This document shows positions 34,047 through 42,220 of a stretch of DNA of 64,000 nt, one piece after another. The stretch spans positions 310,001-374,000 of the forward strand of contig NZ_CAJHCP010000002.1 of NCBI RefSeq assembly GCF_904848625.1, read 5' to 3'. Numbering within the stretch: position 1 is the stretch's first letter; every line of letters starts with the position of its first letter. Both the position numbers and the translations under genes were made by a program. This DNA is from Paraburkholderia metrosideri. GTDB lineage: Bacteria > Pseudomonadota > Gammaproteobacteria > Burkholderiales > Burkholderiaceae. The notes beneath the pieces were generated by a model, which was not told the origin of the DNA, ran no database searches, and saw only the letters and a list, made by a program, of their open reading frames with translations.

Positions 34047-35528
34047 ATGCAAACCGTCAATCCACACACCGCACCGGAACTTGAATGGAGCGCTATCGCT
34101 AACGATAGCGCTGCCATGCAACATGCGTCGGAAGTGACGATAACCGGGTGGATGATTCCGCTAGATCCGACGTTGCCGACCGCCGATTATTTTCTGCTCG
34201 CCGCCGCGCAACCCTGTTGCGGCGGCTGCATACCGCGCGATCCGTTGTCTTCAATCGAGGTCACCGTGAGCGAGCCTGTCGCGTTGGGCACGGGGCGGGA
34301 GCCGGTGCGTCTTCGTGGCCGTTTGCGGCGGCTGGCCGACGATCCCGCGGGCTGGCGATACCGGCTGGAGGCCGCGACCCTGGTCGACCCCGACAATCCG
34401 GTGAGAGCGCCGGCCGCGATGAGCCGACGCGTATTTCTTATGTCGGGCTCCGCGTTGGGTCTCGCTGCGTGCATGCCCGGTCGCTTTGCAGCATACGCGG
34501 ATACGCACGATGAATCCCGTGCGCCCGATGCCGACGCGGGGTGGCGCGCGTCCCCGGGTGCGCGAACGATCGACATGCATAGCCACGCCGGTCACGTGAT
34601 CGTGTCGCGCGATCCCGCGATCGGTGTGCATCGTCCGTTGACGGCGGTGAGCGCTCCGATGCTCGCCGGCGGGATGAACGTCATCTGCGTTGCGATTGTC
34701 ACGGACACCACGGCCACGCGCGTATCCGCCGATCGCAAGCGTTTTGAAGCATGGCGTACGCCAGAGCCCGGCGAACTGTATCGGCTCTCGCAACAGGAAT
34801 TCGCGCGGGTGAACGAACTGGTCGCCCGTGAACAGTTGATTGTCGTGACCGACACCGCGGCGCTCGCGTCGGCCGGCAACCAGGGGCCATGCGTGATCAT
34901 TGCGGCAGAGGGCGCGGATTTTCTCGAAGGTCAGTTGGAGCGCGTTGACGAGGCTTATACGCAGCATCAATTGCGGCATCTGCAGTTGACGCACTATCGC
35001 GTGAATGAACTCGGCGACATCCAGACCGAGCCGCCGGTTCATGGCGGACTCACTGATTTTGGTGCCGACGTAGTGCGGCGTTGTAATCGATTGGGGATCG
35101 TGGTCGATGTCGCGCATGGTACGTACGATCTGGTCAAGCGCGCCGCAGCCGTGACGACCAGGCCGCTGGTGTTGTCGCACACCGCGCTGGCGACGCATCC
35201 GGGCGCGCGCAGCCGCCTGATTACCGCCGACCATGCACGCGCCGTCGCGGACACGGGTGGTGTCGTCGGCGTATGGCCCAGCTCGGGTACTTTTCACGAC
35301 CTGCAGGGCATGGCGCACGGCTTCAGACGCATGGCAGAGGTGGTCGGTGTCGACCATGTCGGGCTGGGCTCCGACATGCTTGGCTTTATTTCACCGCCGG
35401 TATTCCGCAGCTACGAACAGTTGCCGTCGCTTGGCAGCGCGTTACTCGAAGCAGGATTCTCGCAGTCTGAAACGGAACAGGTTCTCGGCGGCAACTATCG
35501 GCGCGTGTTCGACGCTTCGATGGTTTAG
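34047..35528 (+). CDS. Membrane dipeptidase (M19) with N-terminal extension and internal Tat motif
   Basis: The product is 493 residues. Residues 1-120 form a small domain (VTITGWMIPLDP, YFLLAAAQPCCGGCIPRDP, VRLRGRLRRLADDPAG), weakly like DUF3299-type lipoprotein domains. Then comes a twin-arginine-like signal (MSRRVFLMSGSALGLAAC, from residue 125), and then a renal-dipeptidase (M19) domain with DMHSHAG, AAEGADFLEG, VVDVAHG, LSHTALATHPGARS and LGSDMLGF as metal and substrate sites. M19 enzymes hydrolyse dipeptides with a zinc pair. A Tat signal at residue 125 of a cytosolic chain is odd. Either translation starts internally at 34419 or two ancestral genes have fused. No good ribosome-binding site stands before 34419. 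Confidence 0.82.
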   Translation: MQTVNPHTAPELEWSAIANDSAAMQHASEVTITGWMIPLDPTLPTADYFLLAAAQPCCGGCIPRDPLSSIEVTVSEPVALGTGREPVRLRGRLRRLADDPAGWRYRLEAATLVDPDNPVRAPAAMSRRVFLMSGSALGLAACMPGRFAAYADTHDESRAPDADAGWRASPGARTIDMHSHAGHVIVSRDPAIGVHRPLTAVSAPMLAGGMNVICVAIVTDTTATRVSADRKRFEAWRTPEPGELYRLSQQEFARVNELVAREQLIVVTDTAALASAGNQGPCVIIAAEGADFLEGQLERVDEAYTQHQLRHLQLTHYRVNELGDIQTEPPVHGGLTDFGADVVRRCNRLGIVVDVAHGTYDLVKRAAAVTTRPLVLSHTALATHPGARSRLITADHARAVADTGGVVGVWPSSGTFHDLQGMAHGFRRMAEVVGVDHVGLGSDMLGFISPPVFRSYEQLPSLGSALLEAGFSQSETEQVLGGNYRRVFDASMV

Positions 35529-35582
35529 TTAACTCGCGCATCTGCTCGCAGCTGACAATCCCATCTATTCAACGATGGCGGT

Positions 35583-35879
35583 CTACGTGAAGCGTTCCCG
35601 ACCTGCATGTTGCATTCCGCGCTGGCGCAAGGACGCGTAATCATGCAATCCCGTCGGCGCGATGTCGGAAGCGTGACGGAATGCGCGCGTAAAACTCGAC
35701 GCATCAGTGAAGCTCAACGCCGAAGCAATGTCCCGGACCGCCAGGGTGATGTCGCGAACGCTTTCGGTCGAGACCCGATCCAAAGATCGCACGGCCGGGT
35801 TCGGCCCGGCGCGAAAGTCGAAGAAGCTCAGATTATCGATCGTGTAACTGGACAGCGATGCATCGAACCTGTTCTTCAG
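35583..35879 (-). pseudogene. Decayed AraC-type regulator (C-terminal HTH)
   Basis: Read leftward, the segment VRDIASALSFTDASSFTRAFRHASDIAPTG is the second helix-turn-helix of AraC regulators. The residues before it (FDFRAGPNPAVRSLDRVSTES) no longer fit the family and no N-terminal sensing domain is found, so the gene is broken. At its 5' edge the 10-base unit GTTCTTCAGT is repeated exactly in tandem (35871-35890), a possible replication or repair scar. Confidence 0.65.
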
Positions 35880-35981
35880 TGTTCTTCAGTCCGGCGATGA
35901 TCGAACTATATGTCTCCCCGGAAGCTTGCTGAAAGGAGGCGCATAGAAAATGGTCGGTCTGTCCAGTTCGGGAGCGTCTGT

Positions 35982-37013
35982 ATGGCAAACCTTGGAACCG
36001 TGTCATCTGGGCCACTTCGCGCCGCGTATTCGACGGTAGACGGAAAAGACCTCCGCGATTTCATCGCCTCGGCCTATCCGTTCGACTCACCATTCGAATG
36101 CGGCCTATTGAGAAGAGGTTTTAACGATGTTTATCGTCTTCGCTTCGCCGATGGTCACAGCAAGATAGCTCGTCTCAGCTCGCGTCGAGCCAGAGGAGAA
36201 TCAAACGTCGCCTACGAAACCTCACTGCTCTGCCATCTGAAGGCCTCGGGGGGCGATGTGGCGGCGCCGATTCCTACTCACACGGGTGCGCTGAGTATCG
36301 AGGTCGACGCAGCGGAAGGTCGCCGATCTCTAGTCGTCTTCGAGTTCCTGGCAGGCGATCCTCCTGGAGTCGACGCTCACGATACGAAGACGATGGCTGC
36401 GAGTCTCGCCAGACTGCATCGCCTCGCGCAAAGTTACAGCGGGCCGGCGAGCAAATATGTGCTGGATCTCCAGCATCTGGTTAGCCGACCGTTACAACGG
36501 CTTGTGAATCACTCGTCGGTGGACGAGACTCTGGTAGGGCGCTTCAGCGCCATTGCCTCGGACCTGATCGCAAGGATCGAAGCAACGACGCAATTGACCA
36601 TGGTCGCCTGCCACGGTGACTGCCATGGCGGAAACACGTTCATGACAGACGCTCCGGACGGGCGTCGCGTCGCTTCGTTTTTTGACTTCGACGACGGCGG
36701 CCCGGGTTACCTCGCGTACGATCTCGCCGTGTACCTCTGGTCGAGTTTGTTGCAGAGCAAGGACCCAAAGCTGAGCGCCGAGCAATGTGAACGATGGAAG
36801 TGCTTCATCGACGGCTATTGCGAATCGTCGCCATTGTCTTCGAGTGATTTTGCGGCAATTGCGTTGTTTGTTTCCGCGCGGCACTTCTGGTTTTTGGGTG
36901 AGTATGCGAGCCGCAGCGACGAATGGGGTTCCGCCGTGCTTCCGCCTGGATGGCTACGGCAACAGGTCGACAGGCTCGAGCAGTGGAAAGCGCTCGACAC
37001 GCCTCCGGGCTGA
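35982..37013 (+). CDS. Aminoglycoside phosphotransferase-fold kinase (SrkA/homoserine-kinase-like)
   Basis: The product is 343 residues with a protein-kinase-like small-molecule kinase fold. The nucleotide lobe has RRGFNDVYRLRFADGHSKIARLS; the catalytic loop is ACHGDCHGGNTF (HGDxxxxN) and the metal-binding Asp is in SFFDFDDGGPGYLAYDLA. This arrangement matches stress-response kinase A and homoserine-kinase II-like proteins rather than resistance enzymes. The substrate is not known. The start at 35982 follows GGGAG seven bases upstream. No operon partner. Confidence 0.82.
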   Translation: MANLGTVSSGPLRAAYSTVDGKDLRDFIASAYPFDSPFECGLLRRGFNDVYRLRFADGHSKIARLSSRRARGESNVAYETSLLCHLKASGGDVAAPIPTHTGALSIEVDAAEGRRSLVVFEFLAGDPPGVDAHDTKTMAASLARLHRLAQSYSGPASKYVLDLQHLVSRPLQRLVNHSSVDETLVGRFSAIASDLIARIEATTQLTMVACHGDCHGGNTFMTDAPDGRRVASFFDFDDGGPGYLAYDLAVYLWSSLLQSKDPKLSAEQCERWKCFIDGYCESSPLSSSDFAAIALFVSARHFWFLGEYASRSDEWGSAVLPPGWLRQQVDRLEQWKALDTPPG

Positions 37014-37426
37014 CGGCGACACGCGAATGCCACCGTGGTGATGGCCGCGTATGAGTTGCTTGACGGGCCGGCTCCTGGGTCGAGCTAACCAACTATCAAG
37101 CAGCAGCCGGCCAGCAGGAGACGCTCGACCGGGCGCTCTATATTGTCGGCAATCGGTCTTCGTTTCCTGATCGGTACAACCTTCACTTCGAGAAGGGGGA
37201 GTACCCGATGCCGGATACGACGCATGAATCAGAGAAGTTATTTGCAGGTCGCGGTTTTGTGCATGCGACCACAGCACGAACCGGTCAAGTTTGAGCGGTG
37301 TAGCGGTCGCAGCACGGCCAGCTGCAGTCGTGGAATGCGTTCCCCAGACTGGCAACAATCGCGGAGGCGAAAACCGTAAAATCGTATGGAATCGCCGACG
37401 CGCTGCTTAGCTGCGAAGACAAACGC
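37014..37426. other. Intergenic region, possible coding fragment
   Basis: No supported gene. One frame on the + strand around 37082-37290 reads in a protein-like way (LYIVGNRSSFPDRYNLHFEK) but has no start signal, no recognisable family and soon closes. It may be the remains of a gene. Confidence 0.35.
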
Positions 37427-37897
37427 ATGACTTCAAAGGAGCCAGATATTTTGCAGCCTTCCTTCATAGCGGCGAAGCTCGTGCCCGAGCTGCTAGTCAC
37501 GGACGTGAACACAAGCCTACGTTTCTGGCGCGATCTATGCGGGTTCGCCGTCGCTTACCACCGTCTGGATGAAGGCTTTGCCTATCTCGATCGCGATGGT
37601 GCGCAGCTCATGCTGGAGGAGCGGGGGCGAGGACGAAACTGGGTCACGGCTCAGCTGGAGGTCCCGCTTGGGCGAGGAGTGAATTTTCAGGTGAGCGTCA
37701 ATGCGCTTGCACCGATACTCGACGCGTTGGAGAGTGCCGGCTGGCCCCTTTTCCTGGCGCCCGAGCAAAAATGGTATCGCACTGGAGAGGTTGAAGCCGG
37801 AGTGCATCAGTTCCTGGTGCAAGACCCGGACGGCTATCTTGTGCGTTTCGTGTCCAGCTTGGGACGGCGACCAGCTCAACGCGAGCTCGTCAAGTAA
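37427..37897 (+). CDS. VOC family protein (glyoxalase/bleomycin-resistance type)
   Basis: The product is 156 residues, a single vicinal-oxygen-chelate fold. The first module begins AKLVPELLVTDVNTSLRFWRDLCGF and continues FAYLDRDGAQLMLEE; the second has VNFQVSVNALAPILDALESAGWPLF and ends HQFLVQDPDGYLVRFVSSLG. The placing of the second-module Glu/His and DPDGY is typical of bleomycin-resistance-like proteins, which bind rather than modify their ligand. The ligand cannot be read from the sequence. It stands alone. Confidence 0.85.
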   Translation: MTSKEPDILQPSFIAAKLVPELLVTDVNTSLRFWRDLCGFAVAYHRLDEGFAYLDRDGAQLMLEERGRGRNWVTAQLEVPLGRGVNFQVSVNALAPILDALESAGWPLFLAPEQKWYRTGEVEAGVHQFLVQDPDGYLVRFVSSLGRRPAQRELVK

Positions 37898-38149
37898 GGT
37901 GTGTGATGTGCTCTGGCAGTGAATCTTCAAGCCGCCATCGATTCACGTGTACCTCTTATCCGCGAAGGCGATGAACAGGCGCAGATGATCCGCTTGTAGA
38001 GCTGCTCGTGACCGGATGCGAGGTTATTTGTTTCGAGGCAACGGTGGACTATGACGACAAAGTCATCGTCAAGCAGGGCGGTGTCCCGCGTCCACCCTAC
38101 AAACTGTCGTGCTTGGTATGCAATGGCTCGACATCTTATGCCGCGCTCC

Positions 38150-38755
38150 TTAGCGGAGTGCAGCCGCCACCGCCTCGTCAATCTGCAGCGCAAAGCGCGC
38201 TTCAACATCGGGCACTGTGTAGCCAATTGACAGTTCCAGATAGGCGTCGCCTAGCACCAACTGAACGAATGTCGCTGCCCGCAATGCAGCAGTCGATTCG
38301 TCAAATCGCTTTCGCAGAATTTTTGCGGCGAAGGCACGCACGACCTTTGCACCGTTTTCGTAAAACACCTGGCCGAGTTCCGGAAGACGCTCGGCCTCAG
38401 CAACGATCGCCCGGTAAAGCCGCAGGTTATCTTGGGTAATAAGGCTTCGTGCCAACATCCATCCCAACTCGCGCAATTCGACTTCGGGTGTTCCATCGGA
38501 TTGCTCGTCCTGAGCGCTCGCAAGAAATCCACCCACCTGAGCGCACATCGCGCTGACCAGACCAACGAACAGCGCCTCCTTCGACTTGAAGTGGCGGTAG
38601 ACCGTCTGCTTGCCAACGCCAGCGGCCGCAGCGACATCGTCCATCGTTGCCAGGCCGAACCCCTGGCTTAAAAAGACGGCTTTCGCGCCATCGAGGATGG
38701 CGATCCGCTTACGGCGTTGCAGCGGGCTCAGGTCGGGAAGAGTGGACGTGTTCAT
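38150..38755 (-). CDS. TetR family transcriptional regulator
   Basis: The product is 201 residues. The N-terminal helix-turn-helix is clear: ILDGAKAVFLSQGFGLATMDDVAAAAGVGKQTVYRHFKSKEALF (residues about 19-63). The ligand-binding part has a TetR_C-like shape with ELGWMLARSLITQDNLRLYRAIVAEAERLPELG, as in AefR/YbiH-type regulators. It is divergent from the epimerase/DoxX operon, and the intervening region has three copies of the half-site GTCTCGTTT. It probably represses itself and that operon. Confidence 0.93.
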   Translation of the reverse strand: MNTSTLPDLSPLQRRKRIAILDGAKAVFLSQGFGLATMDDVAAAAGVGKQTVYRHFKSKEALFVGLVSAMCAQVGGFLASAQDEQSDGTPEVELRELGWMLARSLITQDNLRLYRAIVAEAERLPELGQVFYENGAKVVRAFAAKILRKRFDESTAALRAATFVQLVLGDAYLELSIGYTVPDVEARFALQIDEAVAAALR

Positions 38756-38797
38756 CCCGGATAAATAACAGATCGTCGAATAGTTGACAAGACTGGT

Positions 38798-38842
38798 GAG
38801 TCTCGTTTAGATTGGTCAAAACGAGACCGATGAGTCTCGTTT
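38798..38842. promoter_or_regulatory. TetR operator cluster between divergent genes
   Basis: AAACGAGAC (38819-38827) and GTCTCGTTT (38834-38842) form a perfect 9-base inverted repeat with a 6-base spacer. GAGTCTCGTTT occurs again at 38798-38808 as a direct repeat. The first copy overlaps a promoter-like TTGACA (38785-38790) plus spacer. The layout suits repression of both the TetR gene and the epimerase operon. Confidence 0.7.
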
Positions 38843-38883
38843 GTCTGATTATTCAACTTCGCGGTCAATCATTGGAGAACGCT

Positions 38884-39807
38884 TTGAAACTGTTCATGAC
38901 AGGTGGTACTGGCTTTATCGGGCAAGCGGTCGTGCGCAAGGCAATCAGCCTCGGCCATCAGGTGACGGTGCTGGTGCGCGAAGACAGGTCGGCGGCCGCG
39001 ATCGCTCTGGCACGTCTCGGCGTGCAACTGCATTGCGGCGACCTGCGCGAGCCACAGTCTTTCGCTGCGGTTGCAGGCGCCGCTGAGGGCGTCGTGCATA
39101 TGGCGTCGACCAACGATGCTTGCGCCGCTGAAGCTGATGAGGCAGCGGCGGTAGCGATACTTTCGCATTTGCGTCCGGGCGCGGCGTTTGTCTATACGTC
39201 GGGCATTTGGGTGTACGGCAATACGGAAGGGGAGCCAGTGACGGAAGCATCGGCGCTGAACCCGACACCGCTCATCGGCTGGCGGCCCGCAGTGGAGCAG
39301 CAGGTGCTGGCGCTAGCAACACGCCGCTCGATTGCTGCGGTGATCCTCAGGCCTGCGATGGTGCACGGCTACGGCGGCGGCATCTTCGGCATGCTCGCCG
39401 GCATGGTCGGGCAGACTGGCACCGTGAGAGTCGTCGGCAATGGTCGCAACCGCTGGCCCGCCGTGCACGTCGACGATCTGGCCACGGCCTATCTGAGCGC
39501 GGTGGAGCGGGCGGCAAGCGGGGACAATCGGGTCACGGGACAGATCTTCAACGTAGTCGCAGAAGATGCCGTTGCCGTTGCCGAAATGGGCGAGGTGATT
39601 CGCGCCTCGGTCGGCGCCGACCGCGTCGAATTTTGGTCGCTCGACGATGCACGCAATTCGCTTGGGCCATTTGCTGACGCACTGGCGCTCGACCAGACAG
39701 TAAGCGGCCAGCATGCCCGGCGAGTTCTTGCGTGGGAACCCCACGGCCCCGGCCTGCTTGCGGACCTCTCTATACGGAAGCACTTTCAGCAAAGCAACGG
39801 AGTATGA
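38884..39807 (+). CDS. NAD-dependent epimerase/dehydratase family protein
   Basis: The product is 307 residues of the extended SDR type. The cofactor loop is LFMTGGTGFIGQAVVRKA at the N-terminus; the active-site Ser/Thr is in FVYTSGIWVYG. The usual Tyr-x-x-x-Lys is not obvious after it, so catalysis may differ or the protein may only bind nucleotide. HVDDLATAYLSAVE is typical. The start is taken as TTG at 38884 since GGAGAA lies just before it and this puts the Rossmann strand at the N-terminus; upstream ATGs lack such a site. First gene of a pair with DoxX, under the divergent TetR. Confidence 0.82.
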   Translation: MKLFMTGGTGFIGQAVVRKAISLGHQVTVLVREDRSAAAIALARLGVQLHCGDLREPQSFAAVAGAAEGVVHMASTNDACAAEADEAAAVAILSHLRPGAAFVYTSGIWVYGNTEGEPVTEASALNPTPLIGWRPAVEQQVLALATRRSIAAVILRPAMVHGYGGGIFGMLAGMVGQTGTVRVVGNGRNRWPAVHVDDLATAYLSAVERAASGDNRVTGQIFNVVAEDAVAVAEMGEVIRASVGADRVEFWSLDDARNSLGPFADALALDQTVSGQHARRVLAWEPHGPGLLADLSIRKHFQQSNGV

Positions 39808-39809
39808 CG

Positions 39810-40154
39810 ATGGCGTTGAACATTGCATCTATCGAAACGCTTCTCGCGACGATCGTAGCGGTTCTGTTCGCCGTTGCTGGCGTGGTCAACCTCGCAGGAC
39901 CCGGCGCAGTGAAGCGCGACTTTGCACGCTGGGGTTACCCGGCATGGTTTCGGTTGCTTTGTGGCGCTCTCGAGCTGTGCGGTGCAGCGCTTCTGCTTGG
40001 ACAACCAACCCGAGTCCTGGGTCTGACGCTGACCGGTGCGATCATGATCGGCGCGCTCTTCACGTTGCTACGAAACCGGGAGCCGTTCCGGCATCTTGCC
40101 CCGGCGCTGATCTTCTCGGCTCTCATTGTGGCTACTGTGGCGGTCCGCAGTTGA
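39810..40154 (+). CDS. DoxX-like membrane protein
   Basis: The product is 114 residues with four membrane helices, typical of the DoxX-like family. The first segment is ATIVAVLFAVAGVVNLAGP, then YPAWFRLLCGALELCGAALLLG and LGLTLTGAIMIGALFTLLR. These proteins associate with quinone or thiosulfate oxidation in some organisms; most are uncharacterised. The ATG at 39810 has GGAG seven bases upstream; another ATG at 39804 overlaps the epimerase stop. Co-transcribed with the epimerase and probably regulated by the TetR protein. Confidence 0.82.
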   Translation: MALNIASIETLLATIVAVLFAVAGVVNLAGPGAVKRDFARWGYPAWFRLLCGALELCGAALLLGQPTRVLGLTLTGAIMIGALFTLLRNREPFRHLAPALIFSALIVATVAVRS

Positions 40155-40160
40155 GGCCCC

Positions 40161-40176
40161 CTCGCCATCAGGCGAG
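40161..40176. terminator. Weak hairpin after the DoxX gene
   Basis: CTCGCC, loop ATCA, GGCGAG, flanked by C5 and G5 runs. No T tract follows, so it is only a candidate terminator between the convergent DoxX and oxygenase genes. Confidence 0.3.
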
Positions 40177-40274
40177 TGAGCGGGGGATGCGAAGCCTGGA
40201 ATCCGCAGCGGGCCCTTGGCGAAGTCCGTTGTTGAGAGCGACGACCGTCGCTTATGGGGCGCGTGCTGCCGGTC

Positions 40275-41087
40275 TTACACCCGTTGTTTCATCCAGCAAG
40301 CGATGCTCATGCGGTCGCGCGTCGCGGGCAGCACCTCGTGTTCAAATTGTGCAGAGAGAAACAACAGCAGCGTTCCGGAGCGCGGAAAGACATCGTGATG
40401 TGTCTGATCGGCAAGGTAGAGCCGCAATGCGCCACCCTCGGCGTCCTGCCACGCTTCGTTGAGGTAGAACACGGCGGAAATCACGCGGCTGTCGTTATCA
40501 CGCAGACAGTCGAGGTGGCGTGCGTATCCGGTACCTGGCCGATATACCGCGTAGTGTGATTCGCTCTCGACCAGACCTAAAAACAGCTCGCGGTTGAGCG
40601 CGTTCTGTAGCGTTTCGATGCGATCGGCGAATGGCTGCTGCCGCGGACTCAGCGCGTCGAGTTGAAACCAGCGCGTACTATCGCCGCGCAAAAGCGTGGC
40701 AGCGCGGTTGGCCCCTACACGGGCTGGTGTCAGCAACTGGGCTGCGTACATTTCCATGCATTCGGTCGCTAATGCCTGTGTCTGGGTCTGTGACAAAAAG
40801 TTCGACACGACACACCAGCCATTGACGGCGAGCGCGCTTGCCGCGATGTCGAATTCGCCGGATCGGGAATTCGTCGAGATATCGATTGCGTCGTCCGGAG
40901 CGGCGTCGCCGATCCGGCCATCACCCAGCAATTCGATTTCCACTTCAATCAGGGGGTGTTCCAGAAACGCATCCCTTGTTATTTGTTCTTTCGCTGGCGG
41001 CTCGGTCGAGCACTCGTTCCGGCCTGCTACCAGTTGGTCAAAACCATCAAGCGTTGGTGGGATCGCGTCGAACGCGGGCGTTGACAC
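40275..41087 (-). CDS. 2-oxoglutarate/Fe(II)-dependent oxygenase (prolyl-4-hydroxylase type)
   Basis: The product is 270 residues. The C-terminal half (about 175-270) is a prolyl-hydroxylase-type domain with iron ligands His191 and Asp193 (ARHLDCLRDND), His250 (FEHEVLP) and a 2-oxoglutarate-binding Arg near 259. VFYLNEAWQDAEGGALRLY is the usual strand pair. The N-terminal 80 residues are not recognised. These enzymes hydroxylate proline in proteins or small peptides. The start is GTG at 41087 without a clear ribosome-binding site, so the N-terminus is uncertain. Confidence 0.85.
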   Translation of the reverse strand: MSTPAFDAIPPTLDGFDQLVAGRNECSTEPPAKEQITRDAFLEHPLIEVEIELLGDGRIGDAAPDDAIDISTNSRSGEFDIAASALAVNGWCVVSNFLSQTQTQALATECMEMYAAQLLTPARVGANRAATLLRGDSTRWFQLDALSPRQQPFADRIETLQNALNRELFLGLVESESHYAVYRPGTGYARHLDCLRDNDSRVISAVFYLNEAWQDAEGGALRLYLADQTHHDVFPRSGTLLLFLSAQFEHEVLPATRDRMSIACWMKQRV

Positions 41088-41410
41088 ACGCCGGACTCAG
41101 GACGAAGAGCCGGGTCGAGGTAGCCGATCTGTTGGGACGACGGCGCAGTCTACACGAGTGGCACAAACCGACCGTTTATTCTCGAGCGAAGGCTTTGGCC
41201 GACGCTTATTACGTGAGAACGGCCATAGGGGCGCCGTCGGATCTAACGGGGCAATCGGATCGCGTGCTGTCGATACGTGGCCCTTACGAGGTTGAGCTTG
41301 GGGATGCAGATCGTATGAGGCGGTGGCCGGGCAGTTTGAGACCTTCGACAGAGCCGCATGGATCGTCAACAATGCAATGTCTGTCTGGACTCGACCTATT
41401 GCATTCGACT
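41088..41410. other. Intergenic region, no gene seen
   Basis: Between the oxygenase start and the WYL regulator's control region. Open frames here look like chance. No RNA gene is evident. Confidence 0.35.
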
Positions 41411-41443
41411 TGAAGTAATCGATAGAGTCGTCGGATTACTTCA
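41411..41443. promoter_or_regulatory. Inverted repeat upstream of the WYL regulator
   Basis: TGAAGTAATC and GATTACTTCA form a perfect 10-base inverted repeat with a 13-base spacer, ending 22 bases before the ATG of the WYL regulator. It could be an operator or an mRNA stem-loop in the leader. Confidence 0.5.
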
Positions 41444-41465
41444 GTGTCGATATGAGGATTCACCT

Positions 41466-42188
41466 ATGTCTCGCTCCGAACGTCTGCTTCAACTCCTGCA
41501 AGTGTTACGTCGTTATCGGCGCCCGGTGCGTGGCCAGGTCCTGGCTGAGGAGCTCGGCGTGAGCATCCGCACGCTTTACCGGGACATCGCCAGCTTGCAG
41601 GCGCAAGGAGCGATGATCGAGGGGGAGCCGGGCGTTGGTTACGTTATGAAGCCGGGCTTCATGCTGCCGCCTATGATGTTTCGCTCAGAGGAACTCGACG
41701 CCCTTGTTCTTGGCATGCGGTGGGTGGCCGATCGCGGCGACAAGACGCTATCGTCGGGTGCGTTGAGTACGCTTGCGAAGATCGCCGCCGTACTGCCCCC
41801 TGAACTGCGTCGCGAACTGGCGGAGTCGTCGCTGCTGGTTGGCGCGCCGTTGAAAAGACCTGCTCACGAGGTCTCACCCGACCTTTTGCGTGTCGCAGTC
41901 CGGGGAGAGCAGAAGCTCAATATTACCTACGTGGACGCCAGCGGGATTCATTCGCAACGTGTCGTGTGGCCCTTCGCCCTGGTGTATTTCGACCAGGCGC
42001 GGGTCCTGATGTGTTGGTGCGAGCTTCGAGCTGATTTTCGGAATTTCCGGTCCGACCGGATCTCGAATGTCGAGCAGCTGGACGTGCGCTACCCCAAAAG
42101 GCGGTCAACCTTGCTTCGTGAGTGGCGTAGGCTCAATCACCTCGCCAGTCGCACGATACTGCCAGAATCTGACAGTATCGACCATTAG
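41466..42188 (+). CDS. WYL-domain transcriptional regulator (YafY type)
   Basis: The product is 240 residues. An N-terminal HTH_11 domain (RSERLLQLLQVLRRYRRPVRGQVLAEELGVSIRTLYRDIASLQ) is followed by a WYL domain, where the naming triplet is degenerate (KLNITYVDASG, VVWPFALVYFDQARVLMCWCELRADFRNFRSDRI). Such proteins bind small ligands or nucleic acid and regulate nearby genes. The start at 41466 has GAGGATT upstream. A 27-base near-palindrome overlaps its last codons and lies just before the VOC gene at 42221, so the regulator probably controls that gene. Confidence 0.9.
   Translation: MSRSERLLQLLQVLRRYRRPVRGQVLAEELGVSIRTLYRDIASLQAQGAMIEGEPGVGYVMKPGFMLPPMMFRSEELDALVLGMRWVADRGDKTLSSGALSTLAKIAAVLPPELRRELAESSLLVGAPLKRPAHEVSPDLLRVAVRGEQKLNITYVDASGIHSQRVVWPFALVYFDQARVLMCWCELRADFRNFRSDRISNVEQLDVRYPKRRSTLLREWRRLNHLASRTILPESDSIDH
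42154..42180. promoter_or_regulatory. 27-base near-perfect palindrome before the VOC gene
   Basis: Outer arms CGATACTG (42154-42161) and CAGTATCG (42173-42180) are exact complements, and the inner part holds CTGCCAG and CTGACAG separated by three bases, which also mirror each other apart from the N positions. Only the centre and one base on each side depart from symmetry. It overlaps the 3' end of the WYL regulator gene and sits 41 bases before the VOC start. Confidence 0.7.
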
Positions 42189-42220
42189 ACTGAGCTACCT
42201 TTCTTGGCGAGGAGCTCAAA

